Shown piece after piece: positions 6,701-13,831 of a stretch of 13,831 nucleotides of DNA. Below the pieces are notes generated by a model. That model saw only the letters and a program-made list of their open reading frames with translations. It was not told where the DNA came from and ran no database searches. The stretch comes from Polaromonas sp. Its GTDB lineage: Bacteria > Pseudomonadota > Gammaproteobacteria > Burkholderiales > Burkholderiaceae_C. Location: positions 1 to 13,831 of the forward strand of contig JAJAYS010000197.1 of the NCBI GenBank assembly GCA_026786065.1, read 5' to 3'. The translations under genes were made by a program, and so were the position numbers. Every line of letters begins with the position of its first letter. Position 1 is the stretch's first letter.

Positions 6701-6718
6701 TGCAGGTCGCGTGCCAGG
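6701..6718 (-). promoter_or_regulatory. Sigma-54 promoter (-24/-12) of pilA
   Basis: The minus strand reads CCTGGCACGCGACCTGCA. Against the sigma-54 consensus (C/T)TGGCACG-N4-TTGC(A/T), only one T is replaced by C, and the spacing is correct. Transcription should begin about 12 bases downstream, near 6690, leaving a leader of roughly 44 nt with the AGGAG site just before the ATG. pilA promoters in pseudomonads are sigma-54/PilR dependent, which supports the call. No PilSR genes are in the window. Confidence 0.85.
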
Positions 6719-6740
6719 CCGCCGATGCGCTTAAGTCCTT

Positions 6741-6825
6741 GATTTTGTTGACGAAATTCCGACTGCGCTGCAGGCTCCCATTACATTTTTTGACGAATGC
6801 CCCGGTTGGCATGACATTTTTGTCG
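6741..6825 (-). promoter_or_regulatory. Candidate upstream activator sites for pilA
   Basis: Three similar motifs lie upstream of the sigma-54 promoter, written on the minus strand: CGACAAAAATGT (6825-6814), CGTCAAAAAATGT (6795-6783) and CGTCAACAAAATC (6753-6741). The offsets are 30 and 42 bp, near whole helical turns. The position, about 25-110 bp upstream of -24, suits an enhancer-binding protein such as PilR. Assignment to PilR is inference. Confidence 0.4.
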
Positions 6826-6865
6826 CCGTTTGTGGGCGGCAACGTTTGTCCGCCGGCCTCCGGGA

Positions 6866-6907
6866 CTCAAACCTCAAACCTCAAACCTCAAACCTCAAAC
6901 CTCAAAC
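6866..6907. repeat. Six perfect tandem copies of CTCAAAC
   Basis: CTCAAAC is repeated six times without error (starts 6866, 6873, 6880, 6887, 6894, 6901). The array overlaps the 3' end of the phosphodiesterase gene, which stops inside it (TGA at 6897-6895); most of the array is therefore downstream of that stop and upstream of the pilA promoter. Copy number can change by slippage. Changes beyond the stop would alter only the spacing between the two genes. Confidence 0.95.
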
Positions 6908-7719
6908 ACCTGACCAGCCTGCAACCAGCGGATGTCGTGGCGCCCGCCCGCCGCGGAGCCACCTGGCTCGCCGCTGCCATTAAAGCGCTCGATCTCGGCC
7001 ATGATCAGCTCGGTTTCAGCTGGTTTGGTGTGGGTGATGTAGATCGGGTAACGCTGACTTTCGGCAATGCAGGCGAGTTCGTCGTCCAGCGATTGCGGTG
7101 ACAGGTGCCGGCTCGTCTTGGCCAGTGCGCTCTCGCGGTTGCTGAAAGCGGTCTCGATCACCAGCATCGCGACGTCCAGCTGGTTGATGCGCGCCCATAA
7201 CGCCGGATTGATTTCGGTGTCGCCGGTGAAAACCCAGTTGGGCGGATTCTTGCCGTCAGGCCGTTGCTCGGTGCCGCGCACCGCGTAGCCGGCAGCCGGC
7301 ACCGAATGCACGGCGGTCAACACTTCAATGTGCTTGCCACCCAGCGCCAGAGTCTGGCCGTGCGTGAGCGGGTGAAAGCGGATGAACGGGGCTTCGCGGT
7401 CGGGAATCTGCGAAAAATCTGGCCAGACGACGTTATTGAAAATGTGCGCCTGCAGCGCGTCCAGTGTCGGCTGCAGGGCATGGACCTGCAGCGGCGCGGC
7501 GCGGCGGGCGCTGACGGCATCGACCATCAGCGGCAAACACACCACATGGTCCAGGTGCGAGTGGGTCAGCAACACATGCTCGATGCTCGCCATTTCGTCC
7601 AGGCTGAGGTCGCCAACGCCAGTCCCGGCGTCTACCAGAACGTCGTGGTCAAGCAAAAAAGAGGTGGTTCGGCAGTCTTTGCCAATCGCACCGGAACATC
7701 CGAGGACGCGTACTTTCAT
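6895..7719 (-). CDS. 3',5'-cyclic-nucleotide phosphodiesterase, metallo-beta-lactamase fold (class II)
   Basis: This 274-residue protein carries a metallo-beta-lactamase fold of the class II cyclic-nucleotide phosphodiesterase type (relatives include yeast PDE1 and Vibrio CpdP), which hydrolyses cAMP and/or cGMP. The metal-binding motif THSHLDH is at 52-58. Other likely ligands or catalytic residues are His138 (AVHSVP), Asp167 (FTGDTE), His205 (RHLSP) and His230 (ITHTKP). The N-terminus MKVRVLGCSGAIG is typical. Its ATG overlaps the TGA of the upstream cyclase remnant (ATGA), so translation was once coupled to the cyclase. The gene is intact although the cyclase is destroyed, so it must act on nucleotide from another source or on a different substrate. 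The last residues (VFEV) and stop lie in a 7-bp repeat array. Specificity cannot be read from the sequence. Confidence 0.85.
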   Translation of the reverse strand: MKVRVLGCSGAIGKDCRTTSFLLDHDVLVDAGTGVGDLSLDEMASIEHVLLTHSHLDHVVCLPLMVDAVSARRAAPLQVHALQPTLDALQAHIFNNVVWPDFSQIPDREAPFIRFHPLTHGQTLALGGKHIEVLTAVHSVPAAGYAVRGTEQRPDGKNPPNWVFTGDTEINPALWARINQLDVAMLVIETAFSNRESALAKTSRHLSPQSLDDELACIAESQRYPIYITHTKPAETELIMAEIERFNGSGEPGGSAAGGRHDIRWLQAGQVFEV

Positions 7720-9554
7720 GAGGAAGTCCGCTCTCTGGCGGCGTAATGGCTGGCCGAGTCGGCGCTGGCCGCCGGATGCCGTTGGTGGGTGTGGCTCGCA
7801 TTGCTCGGGTGGTCCGACTCCGGACTGCGTGTCGATTCCAGGCCAGAGGCAACCCGACCCGCATAATAAGCGTAGAGCGTTTTATCAGGATTGAGGGACA
7901 TCAGACCAGATAAATGGGCGCTGCAAGTTGGCCAGTCCTGCTGGCAATAGCACTTTGGTGCATTACTCCACACTTCCAGTTCCCGCAACTTGGCTTGTGC
8001 CTGACCCTTTTCGGCTGGCGGTTGCGGCATCGGCAGCGGGTTGTACACCGCGACGGGCGCATCGCGCCCCTCGACGCGCAGGGTGTGGGGCTCTTGCCAT
8101 GCAAATTCGGTGGCCTGCACGCGGGTTGATTTGCTGGCGACGATTTCAACTCGGTAGTTTTTGCCGAGGCCTTCAAGCCGGGAGGCCAGGTTCACTGCGC
8201 CGCCGATCACCGTGTAGCTGCGGCGCAGGTCGGAGCCCATGTCGCCGACGCACATTGCGCCGGTGTTGATGCCGATGCCGATGCCAATCACCGGCAGCCC
8301 TGCCGCCACGCCAGCGAGCGCCGAGAGTCGGGGCAAGGCGAGCGCCAGCGTCAGGCCGACCGCGAAGAGCACGACGACTTCGAAAGCGGCGGCATAGTCC
8401 GGCCTGACAGGGAGGCGCCCATCTGGCATCCCGGCCAAGGCGTTGGCCTGCGCTTCGACGCCGGGATAGGCCGGGCCGACTGGGGTTGTGCGCAGATCCT
8501 GCAAGCCCGGCGCAGTGGTTCCGATCAACGCGCTTGTGTTGGCCAATGCTTGCGGGGCGAGCTGTCCAGCAAGGATATCGGAGGCCGATACGTACCTGAA
8601 TGAACCGCCGTTCGGCCCACCAAGGCCAAGAAAGGGCCTAAAAGGGCACCAGAATTGCGGTTTGGTCGGCGACTGCAATCGACGCGGTTTGCCCGTCCCA
8701 ATTGAGCAATATGTTTTGAAGCCGTATGGTTCGCCCTGATGTTTCGGCTTTGCCCGGCGCGGCCGTGGCAGAGGCCGGCACCTCAGTCAGGTCCAGCTCG
8801 ATGCGCGATTGACCGACTGGCGAATCATGGCCAGCGCAAGCGACTCGTAATGGCGACCGCCGAATTCGGTAATAAGCGGCAATGAGCGCACCACGCCGTC
8901 GTCGTCGGTGATCGAGTTGAAAAAACCGGCAGATGCAGCCGCGTTGGCAAGCGGGGAAATATTGCCCCCGTAGCCGGTCCAGTTCATGAAGGCTATGTCG
9001 CGGCCCCTGAACACCGACCGGACCACCCCGGGCGAAGGCAACTCGCCGTTGTTGCGACCGTCCCGGTCGCTGGTGAAGTAATAACCCAATACCACCGGCG
9101 GCCCTGCATGGCGCGGGCAAACGCCGCGTCGTAGTCAAGCGGGGATTCCAGTCTGCGCAGGCTGACCCCGAAAGCAGGATGGGACTTCAGCTCCGTCGCG
9201 GCTAGCTGACGCAAGCGCGCCAGGGCCGGAAGATTCGTCGGGCTCTGCGAATACGAAGTCGAAGCCCGTCAGCCTGACTTTTTACCGCTCATGCAACTCT
9301 TCGATCAGCGAGGCCAGCTTGTCGCGACCCCACGGCCAATGGCCTATTTCAGCAAGACTTTTTTCATCGATATCGACGATCACGATGCGCGTGTCCCGTG
9401 TGTGCGGCATCACGGCCCGCAAGCGTGCATCGTAAAAAATATTGTCGAGGCGGGTGACGATTGCCAGAGGCAGCACGTCAAGCGCAAGCAATAAGGCAAC
9501 AAACGGAATTAGCCTGATGACGGCGCGGGTTATGCGCCGCGATATGAGCCTCAT
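7716..9554 (-). pseudogene. CHASE2-domain adenylate/guanylate cyclase, multiply disrupted
   Basis: The remnant starts at ATG 9554 with a membrane segment (LIPFVALLLALDVLPLAIV) and CHASE2 features (FYDARLRAVMP, IVIVDIDEKSLAEIGHWPWG). Lesions follow: TAA at 9284-9282 after ELHER, then frame changes near 9225 (before LARLRQLAATELKS), near 9100 (before PVVLGYYFTSDRDG), near 8805 (before IELDLTEVPA) and near 8645 (before GGPNGGSFRYVSASDILAGQ). At about 8300 an in-frame deletion joins the transmembrane stretch ALPRLSALAGVAA to GLPVIGIGIGINTGAMCVGD, removing later membrane helices and the half of the catalytic domain that carries both metal-binding aspartates. In the remaining half the usual GDAVNL reads GGAVNL. 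Intact relatives run CHASE2, three helices, class III cyclase domain, so no activity is possible. The end overlaps the phosphodiesterase start. Confidence 0.9.
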
Positions 9555-9643
9555 GCTTGCGGCGCAGCCGTCGCGTCGGGATGCCCGGCGACGCTGTCTG
9601 CGCAAGCCGGTGTTGACTCCGCACAAGCAGCTGCGCCGCCCGG

Positions 9644-10285
9644 CTATTCCTGGACGAACTGCATCCGGGTGCCCGCGAGCTCCAGCCGGTCACCGGACGC
9701 CAGCAGCAGTGGATCAGCCCCCACTGCCGTGCCGTTGAGCACCGGTCGAATCTCGCCTTCGACATGCGCAATGACATAGCCCTGAGAACGCCTTGTAATG
9801 GCGGCCACCGCCACACCGGGCTTGCCAATGGTGGTGACCACCTTCACCAGCGCGACCTCACGCCCGGCAGCGGCACCTGAAAGCACCTTGATTGCTGCCG
9901 CGCCGCTGCGCGCGGGAGCGTTTGCAGCCGCAGCCATTGCGCGCCGCTCGGCCGAGCCCGGCGTCGCAACAAGCGTGCGATCCTGATCCTCCGGCATGCC
10001 GTCGTTGGCGTACTTGATCTTGTATCTACCGATTTCGACGACGTCGTTGTCCTGCATCAGGTGCTTCTTCACCGCGCGGCCGTTGACAAACGTACCGTTG
10101 GTGCTGCTGAGGTCTTCAAGGTAGAACTGGTTGCCCGACATTTGAAGCACCGCGTGTTCACCGCTGACCGCCAGGTTGTCAATGACCAGATCGTTGTAAG
10201 GCCTTCGGCCCAGGGATGTGCGGTCTTTGGTAACTTGCAATTCGCGAATCACGACGCCGTCGATGGAAACGATCATTCTTGGCAT
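9644..10285 (-). CDS. FHA-domain protein (phosphothreonine reader)
   Basis: The 213-residue protein is probably cytoplasmic; no signal or membrane segment is seen. The N-terminal FHA domain (about 5-93) has every key residue: SLGRRPYNDLVI (Gly26, Arg27), SGEHAV (Ser41, His44), LSSTNGTFVNG (Asn63, Asn68). FHA domains bind phosphothreonine peptides. An Ala-rich linker (about 105-130) leads to a second FHA-like fold (about 132-212: IGKPGVAVAAITRRSQGY, RPVLNGTAVG, LASGDRLELAGTRMQF) that lacks the SxxH pair, so it may serve structure or protein contact. The ATG at 10285 has AGGA six bases upstream. It follows the PP2C gene by 36 bp on the same strand, an evident operon. No Ser/Thr kinase is in the window; one elsewhere must supply the phosphothreonine if this is a working switch. 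Confidence 0.9.
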   Translation of the reverse strand: MPRMIVSIDGVVIRELQVTKDRTSLGRRPYNDLVIDNLAVSGEHAVLQMSGNQFYLEDLSSTNGTFVNGRAVKKHLMQDNDVVEIGRYKIKYANDGMPEDQDRTLVATPGSAERRAMAAAANAPARSGAAAIKVLSGAAAGREVALVKVVTTIGKPGVAVAAITRRSQGYVIAHVEGEIRPVLNGTAVGADPLLLASGDRLELAGTRMQFVQE

Positions 10286-10321
10286 GGCCTGTCCTGTCTT
10301 CCTGCTTTTCCCGGGTGCATC

Positions 10322-11107
10322 TTATTTGCCGAGCAGTCGCGCCAGCACGCCGCGCTTTGCGCCGCCGTCCCTAGCCTGCGCCAGGACGACCGAAATATTA
10401 TCGCGCCCGCCCTGCTCGTTGGCGCGATGCACCAGGCTCGCTGCCTTTTTCTCAAGGGAATGCGGCTCCAGAAGAATGGACGCGATGTCGGTGTCGAAAA
10501 GCATGTCGGTCAACCCATCGGAACACAGAAGGTACAAGTCGCCCGGCTCGGCTTTGTGCTCGTTCAATTCAAGCTGCACCGCGCTTTCAACACCCAAAGC
10601 GCGCGTCACCAAATTGCGGTTAAGGGACATATGCGCGTGTTCCGGCGAGATCAACCCGGCATCGAGTTGCTCCTGCAGCAGGGAATGGTCTTTGGTCAAT
10701 TGCTGGAAAGCGTGCCCGCGAAGGCGATAGCAGCGGGAATCACCGATATGGCCCAAGGTAACGCGCTGACCCTGGAATACGCCGAGGACCAGCGTCGTAC
10801 CCATGCCCCGGTACTGCGGATTGGAGCTCGCGGCGTTGAAGATCGAATGGTTGGCATTTTCAACGCAGATCTCCAGCGCCCGGCGTACATCCCTGGAACT
10901 GGCACTGGCCCCGGTGTGCTCCAGCCAGCGCGCCATCTCGGTCTTGATAAACGCGGTCGCCATGCCGCTTGCGACTTCACCGGCGTTGTATCCGCCCATG
11001 CCATCGGCCAGTACGCACAGTCCGGTCAGCGGATCAACGGCGATGGCGTCTTCATTATTTTCACGTGTCAGCCCCGGGTCGGTCTGCGTAAAGATGTCAT
11101 AAATCAT
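10322..11107 (-). CDS. PP2C-family Ser/Thr protein phosphatase
   Basis: This 261-residue cytoplasmic protein is a PP2C/PPM metal-dependent phosphatase. The family motifs appear in order: DPGLTRENNEDA (10-21), VLADGMGGYNAGEVAS (32-47), GMGTTLVLG (101-109), GHIGDSRCYRLR (119-130), LTKDHSLL (137-144), LLCSDGLTDML (193-203) and GGRDNISVVL (233-242). The metal-binding aspartates Asp35, Asp197 and Asp236 are present, so it should be active, removing phosphate from Ser/Thr residues set by an unseen kinase. It begins the operon with the FHA gene 36 bp downstream. The ATG at 11107 fits the family start, but no Shine-Dalgarno sequence is visible in front of it. A role in type VI secretion (PppA/Fha-like) is possible but nothing nearby supports it. 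Confidence 0.92.
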   Translation of the reverse strand: MIYDIFTQTDPGLTRENNEDAIAVDPLTGLCVLADGMGGYNAGEVASGMATAFIKTEMARWLEHTGASASSRDVRRALEICVENANHSIFNAASSNPQYRGMGTTLVLGVFQGQRVTLGHIGDSRCYRLRGHAFQQLTKDHSLLQEQLDAGLISPEHAHMSLNRNLVTRALGVESAVQLELNEHKAEPGDLYLLCSDGLTDMLFDTDIASILLEPHSLEKKAASLVHRANEQGGRDNISVVLAQARDGGAKRGVLARLLGK

Positions 11108-11500
11108 GATGCGTGCGCTACTGGGGCCCGGCGGACCGCGCTCTCGAATTCAGAGCTATTAAATGTATCTGCATAGTTACAGACGTGATCGCAGACGATA
11201 ACAGACGCCCCCGCCATCAACAAGGCCGTTTTGAACCGGCCGAGAGCAAGCCGCAAAAATAGCGGCCGAATTGCAAACTGATTTACTACTCGTTGTCGAT
11301 TGGCAACTAACAATTTGTTACGACGCAGCACGCCGTGTTTTGGCCGCGCGCGGTTGCGGGCTGCATCGACCAGGCTGTTTCAGCCTGTGCGCCAGTTACA
11401 TTGGGTTGGGGCTTAATGCTGTGTCGGGTCGGCTGGCGGGCTTGTCGAAATAAGAAGCGCACCTGAATGCAGCATTGCGCAGCTCAGATGCCCTGGTCTC
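11108..11500. other. Intergenic region between sucD and the PP2C-FHA operon
   Basis: No gene is supported over these 393 bases. A perfect 7-bp stem with a TTT loop lies at 11371-11387 (CAGGCTG/CAGCCTG), and AATGC-A-GCATT at 11466-11476; neither is followed by a T tract. AT-rich stretches at 11155-11180 and 11275-11320 could carry the promoter of the PP2C operon, but I could not match a convincing -35/-10 pair. Confidence 0.4.
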
Positions 11501-12397
11501 TCAGCGAAGCAGTCCTTTGAGCAGCTTGGCCATCTCCGACGGGTTGCGCGTCACCGTGAAGCCGCAGGCCTCCATGACCGCCAGCTTCGCATCGGCGGTG
11601 TCGGCGCCACCAGAAATGAGCGCCCCCGCGTGCCCCATGCGTTTGCCGGGCGGCGCGGTCACGCCGGCAATGAAACCAACCACCGGTTTTTTCATGTTGG
11701 CCTTGCACCACTCGGCGGCGTCGGCTTCATCCGGGCCGCCGATTTCGCCGATCATGATGACCGCGTCGGTATCCGGGTCGTCGTTGAAGGCGCGCATCAC
11801 GTCGATGTGTTTCAGGCCGTTGATCGGGTCGCCGCCAATGCCTACCGCACTCGATTGGCCGAGGCCGATCTCGGTCAACTGGGCCACGGCTTCGTAAGTC
11901 AGCGTGCCCGAGCGACTGACGACACCGATGCGGCCCTTGCGGTGAATGTGTCCGGGCATGATGCCGATCTTGATCTCGTCCGGCGTGATAAGACCCGGAC
12001 AATTCGGACCCAGCAGCAGCGTCTGCTTGCCGCCGGCCGCTTCCTTGGCCTTCATGCGACTGCGCACTTCAAGCATGTCGCGCACCGGGATGCCCTCGGT
12101 AATGCAGATCGCCAGGTCGAGGTCGGCCTCGACCGCCTCCCAGATGGCGGCGGCCGCGCCGGCGGGTGGCACGTAGATCACCGAAACCGTGGCGCCGGTG
12201 GCCTGCGCGGCTTCCGAGACATTGGCGAAAATCGGGATGCCCTCGAAATCTTCACCCGCCTTTTTGGGGTTCACGCCCGCCACGAAGGCGGCCCGCCCGT
12301 TGGCGTAGTCGCGGCACATGCGGGTGTGGAATTGCCCGGTCTTGCCGGTAATTCCTTGCGTCACGACCTTGGTGTTTTTGTTGATGTAGATGGACAT
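11501..12397 (-). CDS. sucD: Succinyl-CoA synthetase (ADP-forming) alpha subunit
   Basis: SucD with SucC converts succinyl-CoA, ADP (or GDP) and phosphate to succinate, CoA and ATP in the TCA cycle. The 298-residue sequence has the CoA-binding Rossmann region (VVTQGITGKTGQFHT, 11-25), LLGPNCPGLI (128-137), MPGHIHRKGRIGVVSRSGTL, and the phosphorylated active-site His256 in KRMGHAGALISGG. The start at 12397 (MSIYINKNTK) follows GGAG six bases upstream and matches the family; the frame is open further upstream but that part is not family-like. It follows sucC by 66 bp with a small hairpin between. A short insert (AKEAAGGKQ, 118-125) compared with E. coli is usual for this group, from memory. The gene is intact. 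Confidence 0.98.
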   Translation of the reverse strand: MSIYINKNTKVVTQGITGKTGQFHTRMCRDYANGRAAFVAGVNPKKAGEDFEGIPIFANVSEAAQATGATVSVIYVPPAGAAAAIWEAVEADLDLAICITEGIPVRDMLEVRSRMKAKEAAGGKQTLLLGPNCPGLITPDEIKIGIMPGHIHRKGRIGVVSRSGTLTYEAVAQLTEIGLGQSSAVGIGGDPINGLKHIDVMRAFNDDPDTDAVIMIGEIGGPDEADAAEWCKANMKKPVVGFIAGVTAPPGKRMGHAGALISGGADTADAKLAVMEACGFTVTRNPSEMAKLLKGLLR

Positions 12398-12430
12398 CGT
12401 GGCTCCAGTTTCAGGTGGCGACAGAGCCAT

Positions 12431-12444
12431 CCCGCGAAGGCGGG
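12431..12444. repeat. REP-like hairpin between sucC and sucD
   Basis: CCCGC-GAAG-GCGGG forms a perfect 5-bp stem in the 66-bp sucC-sucD gap. CCCGCGAAGGCGGG is the core of a dispersed palindromic repeat common in betaproteobacterial and xanthomonad genomes, from memory. It lacks a T tract, so it is more likely to tune mRNA stability or relative translation than to terminate. Confidence 0.5.
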
Positions 12445-12463
12445 CTGTGGCCTGCCGCAAAAA

Positions 12464-13627
12464 TTAAGGGGCTACTGCGGCAACGATTTTCGTCGCGGCT
12501 TCGGCCATGGTGTCGGCAGCAATAATCGGCAGGCCGGAATCCGCCAGCATTTTTTTGCCGAGGTCTTCGTTGGTGCCTTTCATGCGAACCACCAGTGGAA
12601 CCGACAGGTTGACCGCTTTACAGGCTGTGATCACGCCTTCGGCAATCGTGTCGCATTTCATAATGCCGCCAAAAATGTTCACCAGAATGCCTTTGACCTC
12701 GGGGTTCTTCAGCATGATCTTGAAGGCTTCGGTGACTTTCTCTGCGGTGGCGCCGCCCCCCACGTCCAGAAAGTTGGCCGGCTCGCCGCCGAACAGCTTG
12801 ATGGTGTCCATGGTGGCCATGGCCAGACCGGCGCCGTTGACCAGGCAGCCGATGTTCCCGCTGAGGCTGATGTAGGCCAGGTCGAACCTGCTCGCCTCAA
12901 CTTCGGCCGGGTCTTCTTCGTCCAGGTCGCGCAAGGCCACGATTTCGGGATGCCGGAACAGCGCGTTCGGATCGAAATTGAATTTGGCGTCAAGCGCCTT
13001 GATGCCGCCGTTGCCTTCGAGGATCAGCGGGTTGATCTCGGCGAGACTGCAGTCGGTCTGCATGTAGCATTTGTAGAGCTTTTGCAGCACATCGACCGCC
13101 TGCGCCGTGGAGCCAGGCGGCACCGTCATGCCGTCGGCAAGTTCCTTTGCCTGGGCCGCAGTCAAGCCCTCGGACGGATCGACGAACACCTTGATGATTT
13201 TTTCGGGCGTGGCGTGCGCCACTTCCTCGATGTCCATTCCGCCTTCGGACGACGCCATGAATGCGACCTTTTGCGTCGCACGGTCGGTCACGGCCGATAC
13301 GTAATATTCTTTTTTTATGTCGGCGCCGTCTTCGATCAACAGGCGGCGAACCTTCTGGCCTGCCGCATCGGTCTGGTGCGTCACCAATTGCATGCCGAGG
13401 ATTTCGCCCGCGAGCTTTTTGACTTCATCGATGCTGCGCGCCAGCTTGACGCCGCCGCCCTTGCCGCGGCCGCCGGCATGGATTTGCGCCTTCACCACCC
13501 ACACCGGGCCGCCCAGTTTCTGGGCCGCCTCAACCGCCTCCTGGACGGTGAACGCCGGAATTCCGCGCGGCACCGGCACGCCGAAATTGCGCAAGATTTC
13601 CTTGCCCTGGTACTCGTGAATTTTCAT
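12464..13627 (-). CDS. sucC: Succinyl-CoA synthetase (ADP-forming) beta subunit
   Basis: SucC is the nucleotide-binding subunit of the SucCD enzyme. The product from 13627 is 387 residues, the normal length (E. coli 388). It opens [20 protein letters not shown] and has the ATP-grasp segment [18 protein letters not shown] (about 45-61), the metal-binding region [28 protein letters not shown], and the [13 protein letters not shown] and [10 protein letters not shown] motifs of the CoA-ligase domain. The ATG at 13627 has GAAGG about seven bases upstream; the longer upstream frame is not family-like. It is first in the sucCD operon. I saw no convincing sigma-70 promoter in the 130 bases upstream. 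The gene is intact. Confidence 0.98.
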   Translation of the reverse strand: MKIHEYQGKEILRNFGVPVPRGIPAFTVQEAVEAAQKLGGPVWVVKAQIHAGGRGKGGGVKLARSIDEVKKLAGEILGMQLVTHQTDAAGQKVRRLLIEDGADIKKEYYVSAVTDRATQKVAFMASSEGGMDIEEVAHATPEKIIKVFVDPSEGLTAAQAKELADGMTVPPGSTAQAVDVLQKLYKCYMQTDCSLAEINPLILEGNGGIKALDAKFNFDPNALFRHPEIVALRDLDEEDPAEVEASRFDLAYISLSGNIGCLVNGAGLAMATMDTIKLFGGEPANFLDVGGGATAEKVTEAFKIMLKNPEVKGILVNIFGGIMKCDTIAEGVITACKAVNLSVPLVVRMKGTNEDLGKKMLADSGLPIIAADTMAEAATKIVAAVAP

Positions 13628-13761
13628 GAAAAGACCTTCGGAATAGTCGCAAAAACAGCCCCATCGGCAGGTCGGTCGCCGCAGCGAAGGCAAGCGACAA
13701 TGGCTCAGGAACTACAAGGTCCTATGGTAGGGCTGCTGCGTGATCAGCGGAGGACTGTATC

Positions 13762-13831
13762 ATGTTGCGCTGCACCAATTCCCCCGCAGGCCACCAGCCT
13801 GACGAGGCTGGGCCGGCGTCATCAAAGTCGG
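13762..13831 (+). CDS. Possible start of a divergent gene, cut by the window end
   Basis: An ATG at 13762 has a strong GGAGGA ribosome site at 13749-13754 with seven bases of spacing, and the frame stays open for 23 codons (MLRCTNSPAGHQPDEAGPAS...). It would be divergent from sucC. The opposite strand is also open, from the window end to a TAG at 13724-13722 (DFDDAGPASSGWWPAGELV...), and could be the end of an upstream minus-strand gene. No family is recognised for either reading. Both cannot be right. Confidence 0.25.
   Translation, partial: MLRCTNSPAGHQPDEAGPASSKS

Noticed and set aside
6866..6907. CRISPR-like array
   Set aside because: The 7-bp units are directly adjacent without spacers, so this is a simple tandem repeat.
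10061..11176. Long plus-strand open frame of 371 codons
   Set aside because: It is antisense to the PP2C and FHA genes, which carry full family motifs. Its translation shows no recognisable domain and comes from high GC content.
11104..11331. Minus-strand 75-codon frame before the PP2C gene
   Set aside because: It overlaps the PP2C start, has no clear ribosome site and no recognisable features. The region is treated as intergenic.
11371..11387. Terminator of sucCD
   Set aside because: The stem is perfect but has no T tract, and it is more than 100 bases after the sucD stop.
1..13831. tRNA, rRNA or known riboswitch
   Set aside because: I saw no cloverleaf, rRNA-like sequence or recognisable riboswitch, including upstream of moaC. 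A covariance-model search (Infernal/Rfam) would be needed to exclude small RNAs.

Overview
The window looks like chromosomal DNA of a betaproteobacterium of the order Burkholderiales, most probably family Comamonadaceae (Polaromonas/Rhodoferax/Acidovorax type). This rests on high GC content, SucC/SucD, MoaC and pilin sequences of that type, and AT-rich GCTAT-N7-ATAGC palindromes of a kind I associate with that family. No alignment was run, so the genus is not settled.

Layout. At 14-371 (+) lies a frameshifted remnant of a small hypothetical gene. At 634-2298 (-) is an exported M48 zinc metalloprotease with a C-terminal helical/TPR-like region, divergent from moaC at 2497-3018 (+). Two related inverted-repeat elements flank moaC: a 47-bp near-pure hairpin at 2375-2421 and a 162-bp element at 3004-3165 that supplies the last moaC codons and its stop. 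From 3328 to the right end every convincing intact gene is on the minus strand. In transcription order these are sucC-sucD (TCA cycle), a PP2C phosphatase and an FHA-domain protein, a wrecked CHASE2 adenylate/guanylate cyclase gene coupled by ATGA overlap to an intact metallo-beta-lactamase-fold cyclic-nucleotide phosphodiesterase, the type IV pilin gene pilA (sigma-54 promoter upstream, 30-bp palindromic terminator downstream), a Doc/Fic toxin gene with a damaged start, and a PglL-type O-oligosaccharyltransferase that probably glycosylates the pilin.

Two themes stand out. First, surface and signalling genes are clustered: pilin and its likely glycosyltransferase, a Ser/Thr phosphatase with a phosphothreonine reader, and a cyclic-nucleotide pair. 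Second, decay is concentrated in accessory genes: the left-end gene, a HigA-like antitoxin fragment, an AbrB/MazE-like antitoxin fragment next to an amber-interrupted doc, and the cyclase gene with a nonsense codon, four frameshifts and a deletion of its catalytic half. The housekeeping genes around them are intact, so the lesions look like real gene decay rather than poor sequence.

I did not find a convincing new multi-gene system. The best leads are the orphaned Doc core with its broken antitoxin, the phosphodiesterase that has outlived its cyclase, the mini-elements bracketing moaC, and the pilA promoter region with repeated upstream motifs.
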